A stretch of DNA of 64,000 nt from Ferruginibacter sp. (GTDB lineage Bacteria > Bacteroidota > Bacteroidia > Chitinophagales > Chitinophagaceae): positions 21,022 through 85,021 of the forward strand of contig JABFQZ010000002.1 of the NCBI GenBank assembly GCA_013141435.1. Direction: 5' to 3'. Positions 28,027 through 35,607 of this stretch are shown piece after piece. The translations under genes were made by a program, and so were the position numbers. The notes beneath the pieces were generated by a model. It made no database searches. It had not been told where the DNA came from and saw only the letters and a program-made list of their open reading frames with translations. Numbering within the stretch: position 1 is the first letter of the stretch; each line of letters begins with the position of its first letter.

Positions 28027-29217
28027 TTAATTACCAAATATCATTCTAAGGTACCGCTCTTCTTCTGTTTCTTTTTGCATAAATTTCCAAGCTTTTAGCA
28101 TTTCTTTTACATGCCTCAAGCCCATTTCGGATGCAAAATTTATTGCATTTTCTTCTAAATTTTGTGCAGCTTTTTTCGCACTCTTTAAATGAAAATTTAT
28201 AACATTTACTGGAGAGTTATTCCGTATTTCATACCCAAATTCATCTAGCAAAACTCTATACTGTGGCTGTTCTGCAATAGATATTTTTTGATACTCTAGT
28301 TCTTTAGTTTGCTCTTTTAATATATGCAAATACACTGCTAGTTTTTCTTCGGTTAGGCTTTCTAAATGATTGTTTTCGTTGTGTATCCATCTAAGTTCTA
28401 AAGTAAGCAATGCATGCAAATTTTTTGCATCGTAAGCAGCAGTAAGCTCTTTCATAAGTATCTCTTTCTCTAGCTTTCTTTCGGCATCTTGCTCCAAATC
28501 GGGGTGAAAAAGTTTTGCCAATTGTTTATAAATTGTACTTATATTTTTTTGCTTCATTTCTTCAGCTGCTTCTTGCATTTTTTCGTATGCTACTTGCTTT
28601 GGTGTTTTCTTCTTTTTGGCTTGCATTTTTTCAAATTTTGCCTGTTCATTTTCCTCTCTTTCTTGCACTTTTTGCCTGGCTTCCATAAATATTTTTGCCA
28701 TAGCTTCTTCATCGTTTATATCTACACCATCTAAATCTATATCAAGTTCGCCAAACACATTTTTTATTTCTTCTTTTTCTTCTGCTGCTGCATCGGTAAT
28801 AATTTTTTCATAGCTCATTCCTTCTATGGCTTCCAATATTATTTTAAACTCTTCATCTGGCTCTGTATCTAATTCTCCTAAATAATTATCTAAATGATAT
28901 TGCAATACACTTTTCAAATGCCTCAAATCTGTTTTTGCTAGTTTTTTTAATCTATATATTTCCCACAAAACACTTATAACTTTTCTTCTACATACTGCAA
29001 CTAATATTTTGGCAGGGTGCAAATGAAAGCCATACATTTTTAAAGCCTCATCAAATAGCAAATGCTTTTTTGCTATTTCCTTTTGCAATTTTTCTATACG
29101 TATTGTTAGCTTATTAAAAGCTTCTTGATTTTTTGAAAGTTTTTGCTTGCCCTTTTGGGTAATGGCAAGACTTGTAGCTTTTGGATTAGGCATATTGCCA
29201 AAAATTTTTTGTTCCAT
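28027..29217 (-). CDS. J-domain (DnaJ-like) protein of unknown function
   Basis: The 396-residue soluble protein has long charged helices. At about residues 225-275 the stretch ISTIYKQLAKLFHPDLEQDA resembles helix II and the HPD motif of a J domain, continuing into ELTAAYDAKNLHALL. That suggests a DnaK co-chaperone or J-like fold. The flanks (MQAKKKKTPKQVAYEKMQEAAEEM before it, KEMLKAWKFMQKETEEERYL at the end) look like coiled coil. I recall similar hypothetical J-domain proteins in Bacteroidota, without known clients. It converges on the branched-chain E1 gene with 8 bp between stop codons. Confidence 0.85.
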   Translation of the reverse strand: MEQKIFGNMPNPKATSLAITQKGKQKLSKNQEAFNKLTIRIEKLQKEIAKKHLLFDEALKMYGFHLHPAKILVAVCRRKVISVLWEIYRLKKLAKTDLRHLKSVLQYHLDNYLGELDTEPDEEFKIILEAIEGMSYEKIITDAAAEEKEEIKNVFGELDIDLDGVDINDEEAMAKIFMEARQKVQEREENEQAKFEKMQAKKKKTPKQVAYEKMQEAAEEMKQKNISTIYKQLAKLFHPDLEQDAERKLEKEILMKELTAAYDAKNLHALLTLELRWIHNENNHLESLTEEKLAVYLHILKEQTKELEYQKISIAEQPQYRVLLDEFGYEIRNNSPVNVINFHLKSAKKAAQNLEENAINFASEMGLRHVKEMLKAWKFMQKETEEERYLRMIFGN

Positions 29218-29341
29218 AAAATTATAAAAACTTCAATTACAATTCAATTGTATTGAACCTATATACCTATTATCCATCACACATAAGTCATCACTCAAAA
29301 TTTACAACTTATTACTTAAAACTTATTACTTACCACATTAT

Positions 29342-29827
29342 CTACTCCATTCCTTTTACAATATCCTCATTCCTTTCCATCCAGTCTTTTTCTTTATTAG
29401 TAGTAAGAGCTTGCACAATGCCTATAAAAAAAATAAGCCCCACATTTGCAGCTAAAAAAGCAAGATTAAAACAATTGTACTGACCAATACTGTTGTAATG
29501 TTTTTTAAAAAATATTACAAAATCGGCTATCCAAAAGTAAGCCCAAGCAGCCAGTGCTATAGAAAACATAGCATAAGAAAAATATTGTACAACTCTTGAT
29601 GGGTGAGACTTAGTAAGTTTAAAATAAATAAAATAAACAGTAATAAACAGCAATGCTGGTACACAAATTATAAAAAGGGTAAACATTACCGAAAACCAAG
29701 GCAAATAATCCAACACACCAAACATATACCTCAGCCCAAGTATTATTAAAGCAAGCACTACAAAAAAACCAACAAAAGCTAAAAAAATGCTTCCAAAAAG
29801 CTGAATAAATTTTGCGTATCTGTCCAT
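29342..29827 (-). CDS. Small polytopic membrane protein of unknown function
   Basis: The 161-residue protein has four clear hydrophobic helices: about 10-31 (FGSIFLAFVGFFVVLALIIL), 42-66 (FSVMFTLFIICVPALLFITV), 83-107 (YFSYAMFSIALAAWAYFWIA) and 120-143 (FNLAFLAANVGLIFFIGIVQ). The ends are short and charged. I do not recognise a family. It starts 7 bp after the stop of the M42 peptidase gene, so the two are likely co-transcribed. Confidence 0.8.
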   Translation of the reverse strand: MDRYAKFIQLFGSIFLAFVGFFVVLALIILGLRYMFGVLDYLPWFSVMFTLFIICVPALLFITVYFIYFKLTKSHPSRVVQYFSYAMFSIALAAWAYFWIADFVIFFKKHYNSIGQYNCFNLAFLAANVGLIFFIGIVQALTTNKEKDWMERNEDIVKGME

Positions 29828-29834
29828 TAAAAAA

Positions 29835-30944
29835 TTATTTAAAATAACTAAGATTAGTATTTGGAGTAAGTTTTATTAAAGTTTCGTACATCAATTTTAC
29901 AGTATTTTCAATATCATCTTTATGCAACATTTCTACAGTAGTATGCATATAGCGCAATGGTATTGAAATTAACACCGATGGGCAACCATCATTAGCATAA
30001 GCAAACGATTCGGTATCCGTACCAGTACTTCTACTTACAGCTCTTAGCTGGTAAGGTATTTTATTTTTGTCGGCAGTAGTTTGTACAAAATCCAATAATT
30101 TATTGTGTACCGCTGGGCCATAACAAAGCGATGGACCTTTGCCACAAGCACAATCACCTTCAATAATTTTATTTATCATTGGTGTAGTACTATCATGTGT
30201 TACGTCGGTTATAATAGCTACATCAGGTTTTATTTTTCTAGCTATCATTTCGGCACCACGCAAGCCTATTTCTTCTTGTACCGCATTTACAATGTATAAG
30301 CCAAATGGCAATTTCTTTTTATTTTCTGCCAATAACCTAGCCACTTCTGCAATCATAAATCCTCCTACTCTATTGTCAAATGCACGACCAATAAGGTATC
30401 CGTGCGCAAGCTCTTCATAACACTCTTCATATACCGCTATTGCACCAATATGTATTCCCAAAGCTTCCACTTCTTTTTTAGTACGAGCACCACAATCCAA
30501 AAACAAAGTTTCTACCTTTGGCTGTGGTTCTTTATTATCGTTATTGCTCATACGAGTGTGTATAGCTGGCCAACCAAAAACTGCCCTTACTTTTCCTTTT
30601 TTGCCATGTATTGCTACACGCATGCTTGGCGCTATTTGATGATCTACACCGCCATTGCGTTTCAAATAAATTAAACCCTCTGCCGATATATAATTTACAA
30701 ACCAACTTATTTCGTCGGCATGAGCTTCTATTACCACTTTAAAAGCCGCACTTGGGTTTATAACTCCTACTGCAGTACCATAAGCATCTGTAAAAAACTC
30801 ATCTACATAAGGTTTCAAATATTCCATCCATAGTTTTTGCCCACCACTTTCAAAGCCAGTAGGCGATGGATTGTTGATATATTTTTCTAAAAAAGAATAC
30901 GAACTTTCTTTTAAAATACTTTTATTTTTTGTTGCTTTTGCCAT
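29835..30944 (-). CDS. M42 family metallopeptidase (glutamyl aminopeptidase/tetrahedral aminopeptidase type)
   Basis: M42 enzymes are dodecameric, two-metal aminopeptidases that trim peptides in the cytoplasm. The 369-residue protein shows VVIEAHADEISWFVNYI (first metal His), LDCGAR, the metal-bridging Asp in RAFDNRVGGF, the catalytic Glu pair in NAVQEEIGLRGAEM, Asp in ITDVTHDS and the last His in LRYMHTTVEM. All expected ligands appear to be kept. The -7 box TAACTTTGCA (30953-30960, minus strand) lies 8 nt before the start codon, so the leader is very short or the true start is slightly downstream. It is probably co-transcribed with the following small membrane protein gene. Confidence 0.94.
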   Translation of the reverse strand: MAKATKNKSILKESSYSFLEKYINNPSPTGFESGGQKLWMEYLKPYVDEFFTDAYGTAVGVINPSAAFKVVIEAHADEISWFVNYISAEGLIYLKRNGGVDHQIAPSMRVAIHGKKGKVRAVFGWPAIHTRMSNNDNKEPQPKVETLFLDCGARTKKEVEALGIHIGAIAVYEECYEELAHGYLIGRAFDNRVGGFMIAEVARLLAENKKKLPFGLYIVNAVQEEIGLRGAEMIARKIKPDVAIITDVTHDSTTPMINKIIEGDCACGKGPSLCYGPAVHNKLLDFVQTTADKNKIPYQLRAVSRSTGTDTESFAYANDGCPSVLISIPLRYMHTTVEMLHKDDIENTVKLMYETLIKLTPNTNLSYFK

Positions 30945-30952
30945 AATGCTTG

Positions 30953-30960
30953 CAAAGTTA
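30953..30960 (-). promoter_or_regulatory. Promoter -7 box TAACTTTG of the M42 peptidase gene
   Basis: Exact TAnnTTTG with the CA extension on the minus strand, immediately upstream of the M42 start codon. The closeness implies a nearly leaderless transcript. Confidence 0.55.
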
Positions 30961-31045
30961 ATTTATAAAGAATAAAAAAATAACTAATTAAGTAAAAGCT
31001 TGCTATTTTTTACTATTTAGTTTTTAAGTGCCTTTTTAAAAAATA

Positions 31046-31188
31046 TTGTTGGGGCTTTCCACATCAAATAATAAACAGCATTAGTTCGCTGCCCGCCTAC
31101 AATCTTTTATATTTTGCAAAATGCAAAATATAAAAGGATTTTCGGCTAAGCAGCGCAGCCATTCAGCCTTTTGTTCATTGCCCAACAA
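31046..31188. repeat. MITE-like palindromic element with TTGTTGGG ends
   Basis: The terminal inverted repeats TTGTTGGG (31046-31053) and CCCAACAA (31181-31188) bound a 143-bp element. Nested inside are CGCTGC/GCAGCG and a perfect 15-bp core hairpin (31104-31118 with 31122-31136; CTTTTATATTTTGCA). It has no coding capacity. The right end overlaps the last codons and stop (31175-31177) of the next gene. Confidence 0.75.
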
Positions 31189-32029
31189 ATTTAGAAAATA
31201 TATTATTACCTACAAATGTTGCCAAAGCTGATACCAACATTAGCCCATCTACAATAAAATAATAAAACACATAACCTTGTTTTAGTTTAGAAAAACGAAA
31301 TACAACCCACAATAAAACTGACGTAAAAATTGTAGCAACAGCCTGAAAAGTATTAGCAAAAAAACAATTATAAAATAAACCTACACTTACATGTAAAACA
31401 AAAGCTATAGCAAAAATAATATTCGCATTTTTTTCACTCATATTTGTAGCAAGGCTATTTAAGCCATTTATTTTATCAATAACTACATCTCTTTTATCAA
31501 AAATAAAACACAACAAAAACATAAATAAAAACCTTGCTACAAATAGTAAAGCTACAGCTATAAGCCGTACATCGGCAGCAAAAGCTGCTGGCAATACTAC
31601 AGTTGTGTATGCCCATGTACACGATAGTAAAATTGTTTTTGCAAAGCCCAAATGTTGTAATTTTCTTAAAAAAGAAAATGGCCACAAAGGCAACGTATAT
31701 AACAATGTTAGTAATACACTTAATAAAATATAAAGAAATATTATATTAAGAAAAAGAAAAAAATAAATAGAAAACAATGCAGATAAAAAGAAAATTAGTA
31801 CATAACTAAAATTAACTTTTATAAATTCAATATTAATTTTGAAAGCTGCAAAATAACTTTTGCTTAAAAGCCAATAAAAATTATAACTACACAGTGTAGA
31901 AAAAAACACAAAGCCATAAATAGCAAAATTATGTTCAATTAGTAATAAAATATTGGTTTGGTAACAAAGCCCAATAGCACAAAACGCAATAAAGATAGAA
32001 TGCGATAAAATAAAATGCAAAAAGCGCAT
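31175..32029 (-). CDS. Polytopic membrane protein with weak UbiA-prenyltransferase resemblance
   Basis: The 284-residue protein has about eight or nine hydrophobic helices and no signal peptide. The loop FIFDKRDVVIDKINGLNSLAT (about 178-198) resembles the second Asp-rich motif of UbiA-type prenyltransferases (D-x-R-D-x3-D-x2-G-x2-T/S-L). The first Asp motif, expected in the first cytoplasmic loop, is not evident (FFSTLCSYNFYWLL). It may be a divergent or inactive UbiA relative. The start codon overlaps the stop of the upstream lipoprotein gene by one base (TAATG), implying translational coupling. The last codons (FVGQ) lie inside the end of a MITE-like element. Confidence 0.82.
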   Translation of the reverse strand: MRFLHFILSHSIFIAFCAIGLCYQTNILLLIEHNFAIYGFVFFSTLCSYNFYWLLSKSYFAAFKINIEFIKVNFSYVLIFFLSALFSIYFFLFLNIIFLYILLSVLLTLLYTLPLWPFSFLRKLQHLGFAKTILLSCTWAYTTVVLPAAFAADVRLIAVALLFVARFLFMFLLCFIFDKRDVVIDKINGLNSLATNMSEKNANIIFAIAFVLHVSVGLFYNCFFANTFQAVATIFTSVLLWVVFRFSKLKQGYVFYYFIVDGLMLVSALATFVGNNIFSKFVGQ

Positions 32030-32502
32030 TAATGAATATATAAAAGTGGGTCATCGGTTTTTATGACATTACTTTTATTTTTTGCAAAATCCTTTACATA
32101 CACTTCAAAATAAAGCGTATCTCTTGCACCACCGTTAGTAGCTAAAACACCTCTACCACCACCTGGAGCACCTTTGTTTTCAATATCAATATCTACCAAT
32201 GCCTTAAAATTAGATTTAGTAATGCCATTTATTTCTTTCGGAAATTTAAAAGAATCTATTTTAAATGGTGGTACAGTTAAGTTTTTAATATATATATAAG
32301 ATGTATCCTTATTTTCTAGAAATCCCAAATCTCCTTCAGCATCTTTTACTTCTATAGTAAGCAATGGCAAAGCATTGGGGTCGCTCGAAAAAATTGGAGA
32401 AGCAATTTTTTTAAACTTAATTTCTGGTGCAGAGTTGCCATTATTTTTTTTGCACGAAACAAAACCCAAAAACACTACTATTGTAAGTAATATATAACGC
32501 AT
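32029..32502 (-). CDS. Lipoprotein of unknown function
   Basis: The start is the ATG at 32502 (MRYILLTIVVFLGFVSC). A longer frame to 32523 would overlap the -7 box and is rejected. The lipobox GFVSC places the lipidated Cys at residue 17. The 157-residue precursor then has a beta-rich domain with LLTIEVKDAEGDLGFLENKDT, resembling Ig-like repeats of Bacteroidota lipoproteins that include an acidic D-x-E-G-D-L turn. It is transcribed with the downstream membrane protein, whose start codon overlaps its stop. Its function is unknown. Confidence 0.85.
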   Translation of the reverse strand: MRYILLTIVVFLGFVSCKKNNGNSAPEIKFKKIASPIFSSDPNALPLLTIEVKDAEGDLGFLENKDTSYIYIKNLTVPPFKIDSFKFPKEINGITKSNFKALVDIDIENKGAPGGGRGVLATNGGARDTLYFEVYVKDFAKNKSNVIKTDDPLLYIH

Positions 32503-32520
32503 AAAAAATATTTTAATACT

Positions 32521-32528
32521 CAAATTTA
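32521..32528 (-). promoter_or_regulatory. Promoter -7 box TAAATTTG of the lipoprotein-membrane protein operon
   Basis: Exact TAnnTTTG on the minus strand, 18 nt before the chosen ATG at 32502. It fixes the start downstream of position 32520. Confidence 0.6.
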
Positions 32529-32559
32529 AGCTTTCAATCGTAAAAACAATTTAAAATTT

Positions 32560-32567
32560 TAGCTTTG
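32560..32567 (+). promoter_or_regulatory. Promoter -7 box TAGCTTTG of the LuxE-like gene
   Basis: Exact TAnnTTTG followed by CT, 37 nt before the ATG at 32605, divergent from the lipoprotein promoter. Confidence 0.6.
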
Positions 32568-32604
32568 CTAAAACATTTAACAGAATACAGTAAGGCATTT
32601 TAAA

Positions 32605-33621
32605 ATGAATAATATACTAGAGCACAAATTAAGAGCAAAAATACTACAAACTACTGCTGCAAATTTTGAAGAAACAGCACTAGAGGTTTTTAATTTTCAA
32701 TACACTAATAATGAATTTTATAAGGCTTATTGCAATTTACTACATATTAATTCCAGCAAAATAAATTGTATTGAAAAAATACCATTTTTGCCAATACAAT
32801 TTTTTAAAACACAGGTAATAAAGACTACTACTTTTAATGAACAAATTATTTTTGAAAGCAGTGGTACTACAGGTTCTACAAATAGCAAACACTTTGTAAA
32901 AGAAAAAAAACTTTACGAAGAAAGTTACTTAAAAACATTTCGTAATTTTTACGGTTCCGAAAATAACTATTGCATTATTGGTTTATTACCATCGTATTTA
33001 GAACGGCAAAACTCATCGTTAGTATATATGGTAGATGATTTAATAAAAAAATCGGAACATAAAAACAGTGGCTTTTATTTATACGATTACGAAAAATTAA
33101 AAAAAATATTATTAGAAAACGAAGCTACAAAGCAACCTACTTTATTAATTGGTGTAACTTATGCACTTGTTGATTTTGCTGAACTAAATAAAATAAATTT
33201 ACAACACACTACTATTATAGAAACCGGTGGTATGAAAGGTAGAAGAGACGAACTAAGTAGAAAAGAAGTACACCAAATTTTAACACAAAACCTTGCTGTG
33301 CAAAATATACACTCGGAGTATGGTATGACAGAGTTGTTATCTCAAGCATACTCCACTGGAAACGGATTTTTTACAACACCTACTTACATGCAAATACTTT
33401 TGAGAAGTAAAGACGACCCTTTTGAAATTTATAGCAAAGTACATACAGTGCAAAATACACTAGCTGGCGGAGTAAATATAATTGACTTAGCAAACTTATA
33501 CAGTTGTGCATTTATAGCCACCGACGATGCTGGTATTTTATACCCAAACAATAGTTTTGAAATAATAGGTAGGTTAGAAAATTGTGATATAAGAGGGTGT
33601 AGCTTAATGGTAGCAGAGTGA
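32605..33621 (+). CDS. LuxE/PaaK-family acyl-protein synthetase-like enzyme
   Basis: The 338-residue protein resembles the acyl-activating LuxE/PaaK superfamily. The nucleotide-binding P-loop is IIFESSGTTGSTNSKHFVK (about 88-106), followed by a GVTYALVDF block, IETGGMKGRRDELSR (about 210-224) and the HSEYGMTELLSQAYS motif (about 237-252) typical of adenylate-forming enzymes. The LuxE branch activates fatty acids as acyl-AMP and transfers them to itself or a partner. In Bacteroidota it occurs as a stand-alone gene of unknown pathway. It is divergent from the lipoprotein operon and has its own -7 box. The superfamily call is firm; the substrate is not known. Confidence 0.88.
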   Translation: MNNILEHKLRAKILQTTAANFEETALEVFNFQYTNNEFYKAYCNLLHINSSKINCIEKIPFLPIQFFKTQVIKTTTFNEQIIFESSGTTGSTNSKHFVKEKKLYEESYLKTFRNFYGSENNYCIIGLLPSYLERQNSSLVYMVDDLIKKSEHKNSGFYLYDYEKLKKILLENEATKQPTLLIGVTYALVDFAELNKINLQHTTIIETGGMKGRRDELSRKEVHQILTQNLAVQNIHSEYGMTELLSQAYSTGNGFFTTPTYMQILLRSKDDPFEIYSKVHTVQNTLAGGVNIIDLANLYSCAFIATDDAGILYPNNSFEIIGRLENCDIRGCSLMVAE

Positions 33622-33979
33622 TAAAATAATTTAACCCTAAATATGCTTAACCGGTCTTTGCAACGAATTTTCTCGGAACTTAGTAACTAATCGTTAGCAA
33701 AAAAACTCAGCTGTTTTTACGGTAACAAGATAGCACATAGCGAAATAATGATGACTACGTACACAGCGATTTTTGTGGATCAATTTAATTTTTACTATGG
33801 TATTAGATATGTTGAGCAATGGTATGCTGATGAAAGGCTGGGGGATAGTAGCGGCACCGTAGCGATAGCGAAGGTACAGCGGATAGCCCCGAATGATGCT
33901 GCTTTTTATGATATGTTGACAGCCCCTAAATTTTATAGTAAAAAATGGGTTGGGGGTTATTGTTTAGAAAGTACAGAGT
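33622..33979. other. Intergenic region downstream of pyrR, containing one GTAGCG hairpin element
   Basis: This 358 bp region lies between the convergent LuxE-like gene and pyrR. Bases 33840-33890 hold the hairpin element described separately. A plus-strand reading frame at 33748-34224 crosses this element and then runs antisense through pyrR, so I reject it. The rest shows no recognised structure. Confidence 0.6.
33840..33890 (+). repeat. GTAGCG hairpin element, copy 1
   Basis: Outer GGGGATAG and ATAGCCCC arms enclose two GTAGCG/TAGCG tracts and a small ACC/GGT helix. It lies just past the 3' end of pyrR. It shares GGATAGTAGCG at the left and GTAGCG-to-ATAGCC at the right with copy 2 at 35476-35551. 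I recall very similar GGATTGTAGCGGAAA-type elements between genes in many Bacteroidota genomes. Confidence 0.65.
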
Positions 33980-34489
33980 TTAATATATTACTACTTCTCC
34001 TTTTTCTTTATCTACTTTTACTTTTTGTTGGACATTGCTATTTATTACTTTGCCACAATAATCTGGTTGTATTGGAAGTTCTCTATCAAAACGTCTGTTT
34101 ACCAAAACGCAAAGTTCTACTTTTTGGGGTCTTCCAAAATCTTGCAAAGCATCTAAGGCTGCACGTATTGTTCGGCCAGTGTATAATACATCATCGATTA
34201 AAATTACTTTTTTACCATCTATAGAAAATGGAATTTCGGTTTTGTTAGCTATATGAATTTGTGTACGAACATCGTCTCTATAAAATGTAATATCGAGCAA
34301 GCCGTATTTTATATTTTCGGAAGGGCAAAGTTGTTTTATTTGCTCTACAATTAAATTACTTATATATATTCCACGGGGCTGTAAACCAATAAAAATTATA
34401 TTTTCGCAATTGGTATCGTTTTCTAAAAGCTCTTGGGCTAGCTTTTGTATTATTAAATTTAGTTGTACTGAATTTATTAAAACTTGCAT
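33980..34489 (-). CDS. pyrR: Bifunctional pyrimidine regulator/uracil phosphoribosyltransferase PyrR
   Basis: PyrR has a type I phosphoribosyltransferase fold. In some bacteria it also binds pyr mRNA leaders to attenuate them. The 169-residue product shows IIFIGLQPRGIYISNLI near the N-terminus, the PRPP-binding motif VILIDDVLYTGRTIRAALDAL and the C-terminal LPIQPDYCGKVINS block. Length is typical (about 180). No pyr biosynthetic genes lie nearby, so a local attenuation role is not supported here. A GTAGCG hairpin element follows its 3' end. Confidence 0.95.
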   Translation of the reverse strand: MQVLINSVQLNLIIQKLAQELLENDTNCENIIFIGLQPRGIYISNLIVEQIKQLCPSENIKYGLLDITFYRDDVRTQIHIANKTEIPFSIDGKKVILIDDVLYTGRTIRAALDALQDFGRPQKVELCVLVNRRFDRELPIQPDYCGKVINSNVQQKVKVDKEKGEVVIY

Positions 34490-34646
34490 ATAGCGAAGTT
34501 ATTTATTTTTAGTTTAAGGAATTACTTATTGTAAAAATTATATTTGGTAATGTAACTTATGGTATAAAAAAAGATGTTGTAGAAATAAAAAAAATAGCAA
34601 AAAAAATAACTTTTGTATAATTATTTACTGTTTTAAATTTAAGTGC

Positions 34647-34654
34647 TATTTTTG
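34647..34654 (+). promoter_or_regulatory. ndk promoter, -7 box TATTTTTG
   Basis: Exact TAnnTTTG with CA extension, 20 nt before the ndk ATG. No -33 element is evident at the usual spacing. Confidence 0.65.
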
Positions 34655-34674
34655 CAAAAAAATAAATTACAAAA

Positions 34675-35091
34675 ATGACAAACAGAACTTTTACGATGAT
34701 AAAGCCAGATGCTACTTTGAACGGAAGTACAGGTGGTATTTTAGGAATGATTAATGCTGCAGGGTTTAGAATTGTAGCCATGAAAATGGTACACTTAAGT
34801 GCTGCAAAAGCTGGTGAATTTTATGCTGTGCATAGTGAGCGTCCTTTTTATGGTGAGTTGGTAGAGTTTATGAGCCGTGGACCAATTACAGCTGCAATTT
34901 TGGAAAAAGAAAATGCTGTTGAAGATTTTAGAAAATTAATTGGTGCTACTAACCCTGCACAAGCTGAGGAAGGAACTATACGTAAAAAATATGCTACTTC
35001 GATTGGTGAAAATGCGGTGCATGGTAGTGATAGTGATGAAAATGCTGCTATTGAAGGTAGTTTTTTCTTTAGCAAATTAGAGCAATTTTAA
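34675..35091 (+). CDS. ndk: Nucleoside diphosphate kinase
   Basis: Ndk equilibrates nucleoside tri- and diphosphate pools through a phospho-His intermediate. The 138-residue product is full length: [20 protein letters not shown] at the start and the catalytic His in [16 protein letters not shown] near the C-terminus, then FFFSKLEQF. It is a single-gene unit with its own -7 box and a strong terminator. It is flanked by pyrR and purL, which also act in nucleotide metabolism, but on the opposite strand. Confidence 0.97.
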   Translation: MTNRTFTMIKPDATLNGSTGGILGMINAAGFRIVAMKMVHLSAAKAGEFYAVHSERPFYGELVEFMSRGPITAAILEKENAVEDFRKLIGATNPAQAEEGTIRKKYATSIGENAVHGSDSDENAAIEGSFFFSKLEQF

Positions 35092-35114
35092 GGATACTTT
35101 TATACTCTTACTTG

Positions 35115-35149
35115 GAGGCTGACTCAAATATGAGTCAGCCTCTTTTATT
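35115..35149 (+). terminator. Intrinsic terminator of ndk
   Basis: A perfect 12-bp stem (GAGGCTGACTCA with TGAGTCAGCCTC) has a 4-nt loop and is followed by TTTTATTT. Confidence 0.93.
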
Positions 35150-35475
35150 TTGAGAGGGTATATAAGAAACCTAAGTTATGGTTGATGGTAATAGTAAGGT
35201 CTATTTTTGCTTGAAACTGTATTTAATGGTATAATTTTATTTTTTTGCAATTAAAACCATACTATTATTTTTATAAAGCTCAATGAGGTTTTCTGTTTTA
35301 GATTTTTTGAGGTACGACTAAATAAATTGAAAGTTATTTTATTTGGTTGAGTCTAAAAAGTAGAATCTAATTTTATTATACCGCATTTTCTACTTATGTC
35401 ATTACATAAAAGTATTACAAAAATTAAAGGCTTTAAAAAAAATGCTTTAAAATGCTTTAAGGCTGAAGCAAGCCA
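35150..35475. other. Gene-free region with a possible orphan promoter
   Basis: This 326-bp stretch has no convincing reading frame. A TTG at 35182-35184 followed after 17 bp by TATTTTTG (35202-35209) and GC makes a plausible promoter pointing toward purL antisense. No terminator is evident before the GTAGCG element at 35476. A short tandem AAAATGCTTT repeat lies at about 35438-35458. Such AT-rich boxes can occur by chance. Confidence 0.3.
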
Positions 35476-35551
35476 GGATAGTAGCGAAAATACTTTTTTG
35501 AGAGCTTGTCGCCCATTGGCGGAAACGAAAAAAAGATTGTAGCGTATAGCC
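35476..35551 (+). repeat. GTAGCG hairpin element, copy 2
   Basis: GGATAGTAGCGAAAATAC, then TTTTTT, a CGCC/GGCG-centred stem, AAAAAAA, and GATTGTAGCGTATAGCC. The T and A runs pair around the central stem, and the two GTAGCG tracts face each other. It lies 57 bp downstream of the purL stop. Confidence 0.7.
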
Positions 35552-35607
35552 TGAAACCAATGCTGTACAATGTTTTTATGCTGCTGCTCCAAATATTAAA
35601 AAAAATA

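Noticed and set aside
33748..34224. 158-codon plus-strand frame with GDSSGTVAIAKVQRIAP
   Set aside because: That motif is the translated GTAGCG hairpin, and the second half is antisense to pyrR.
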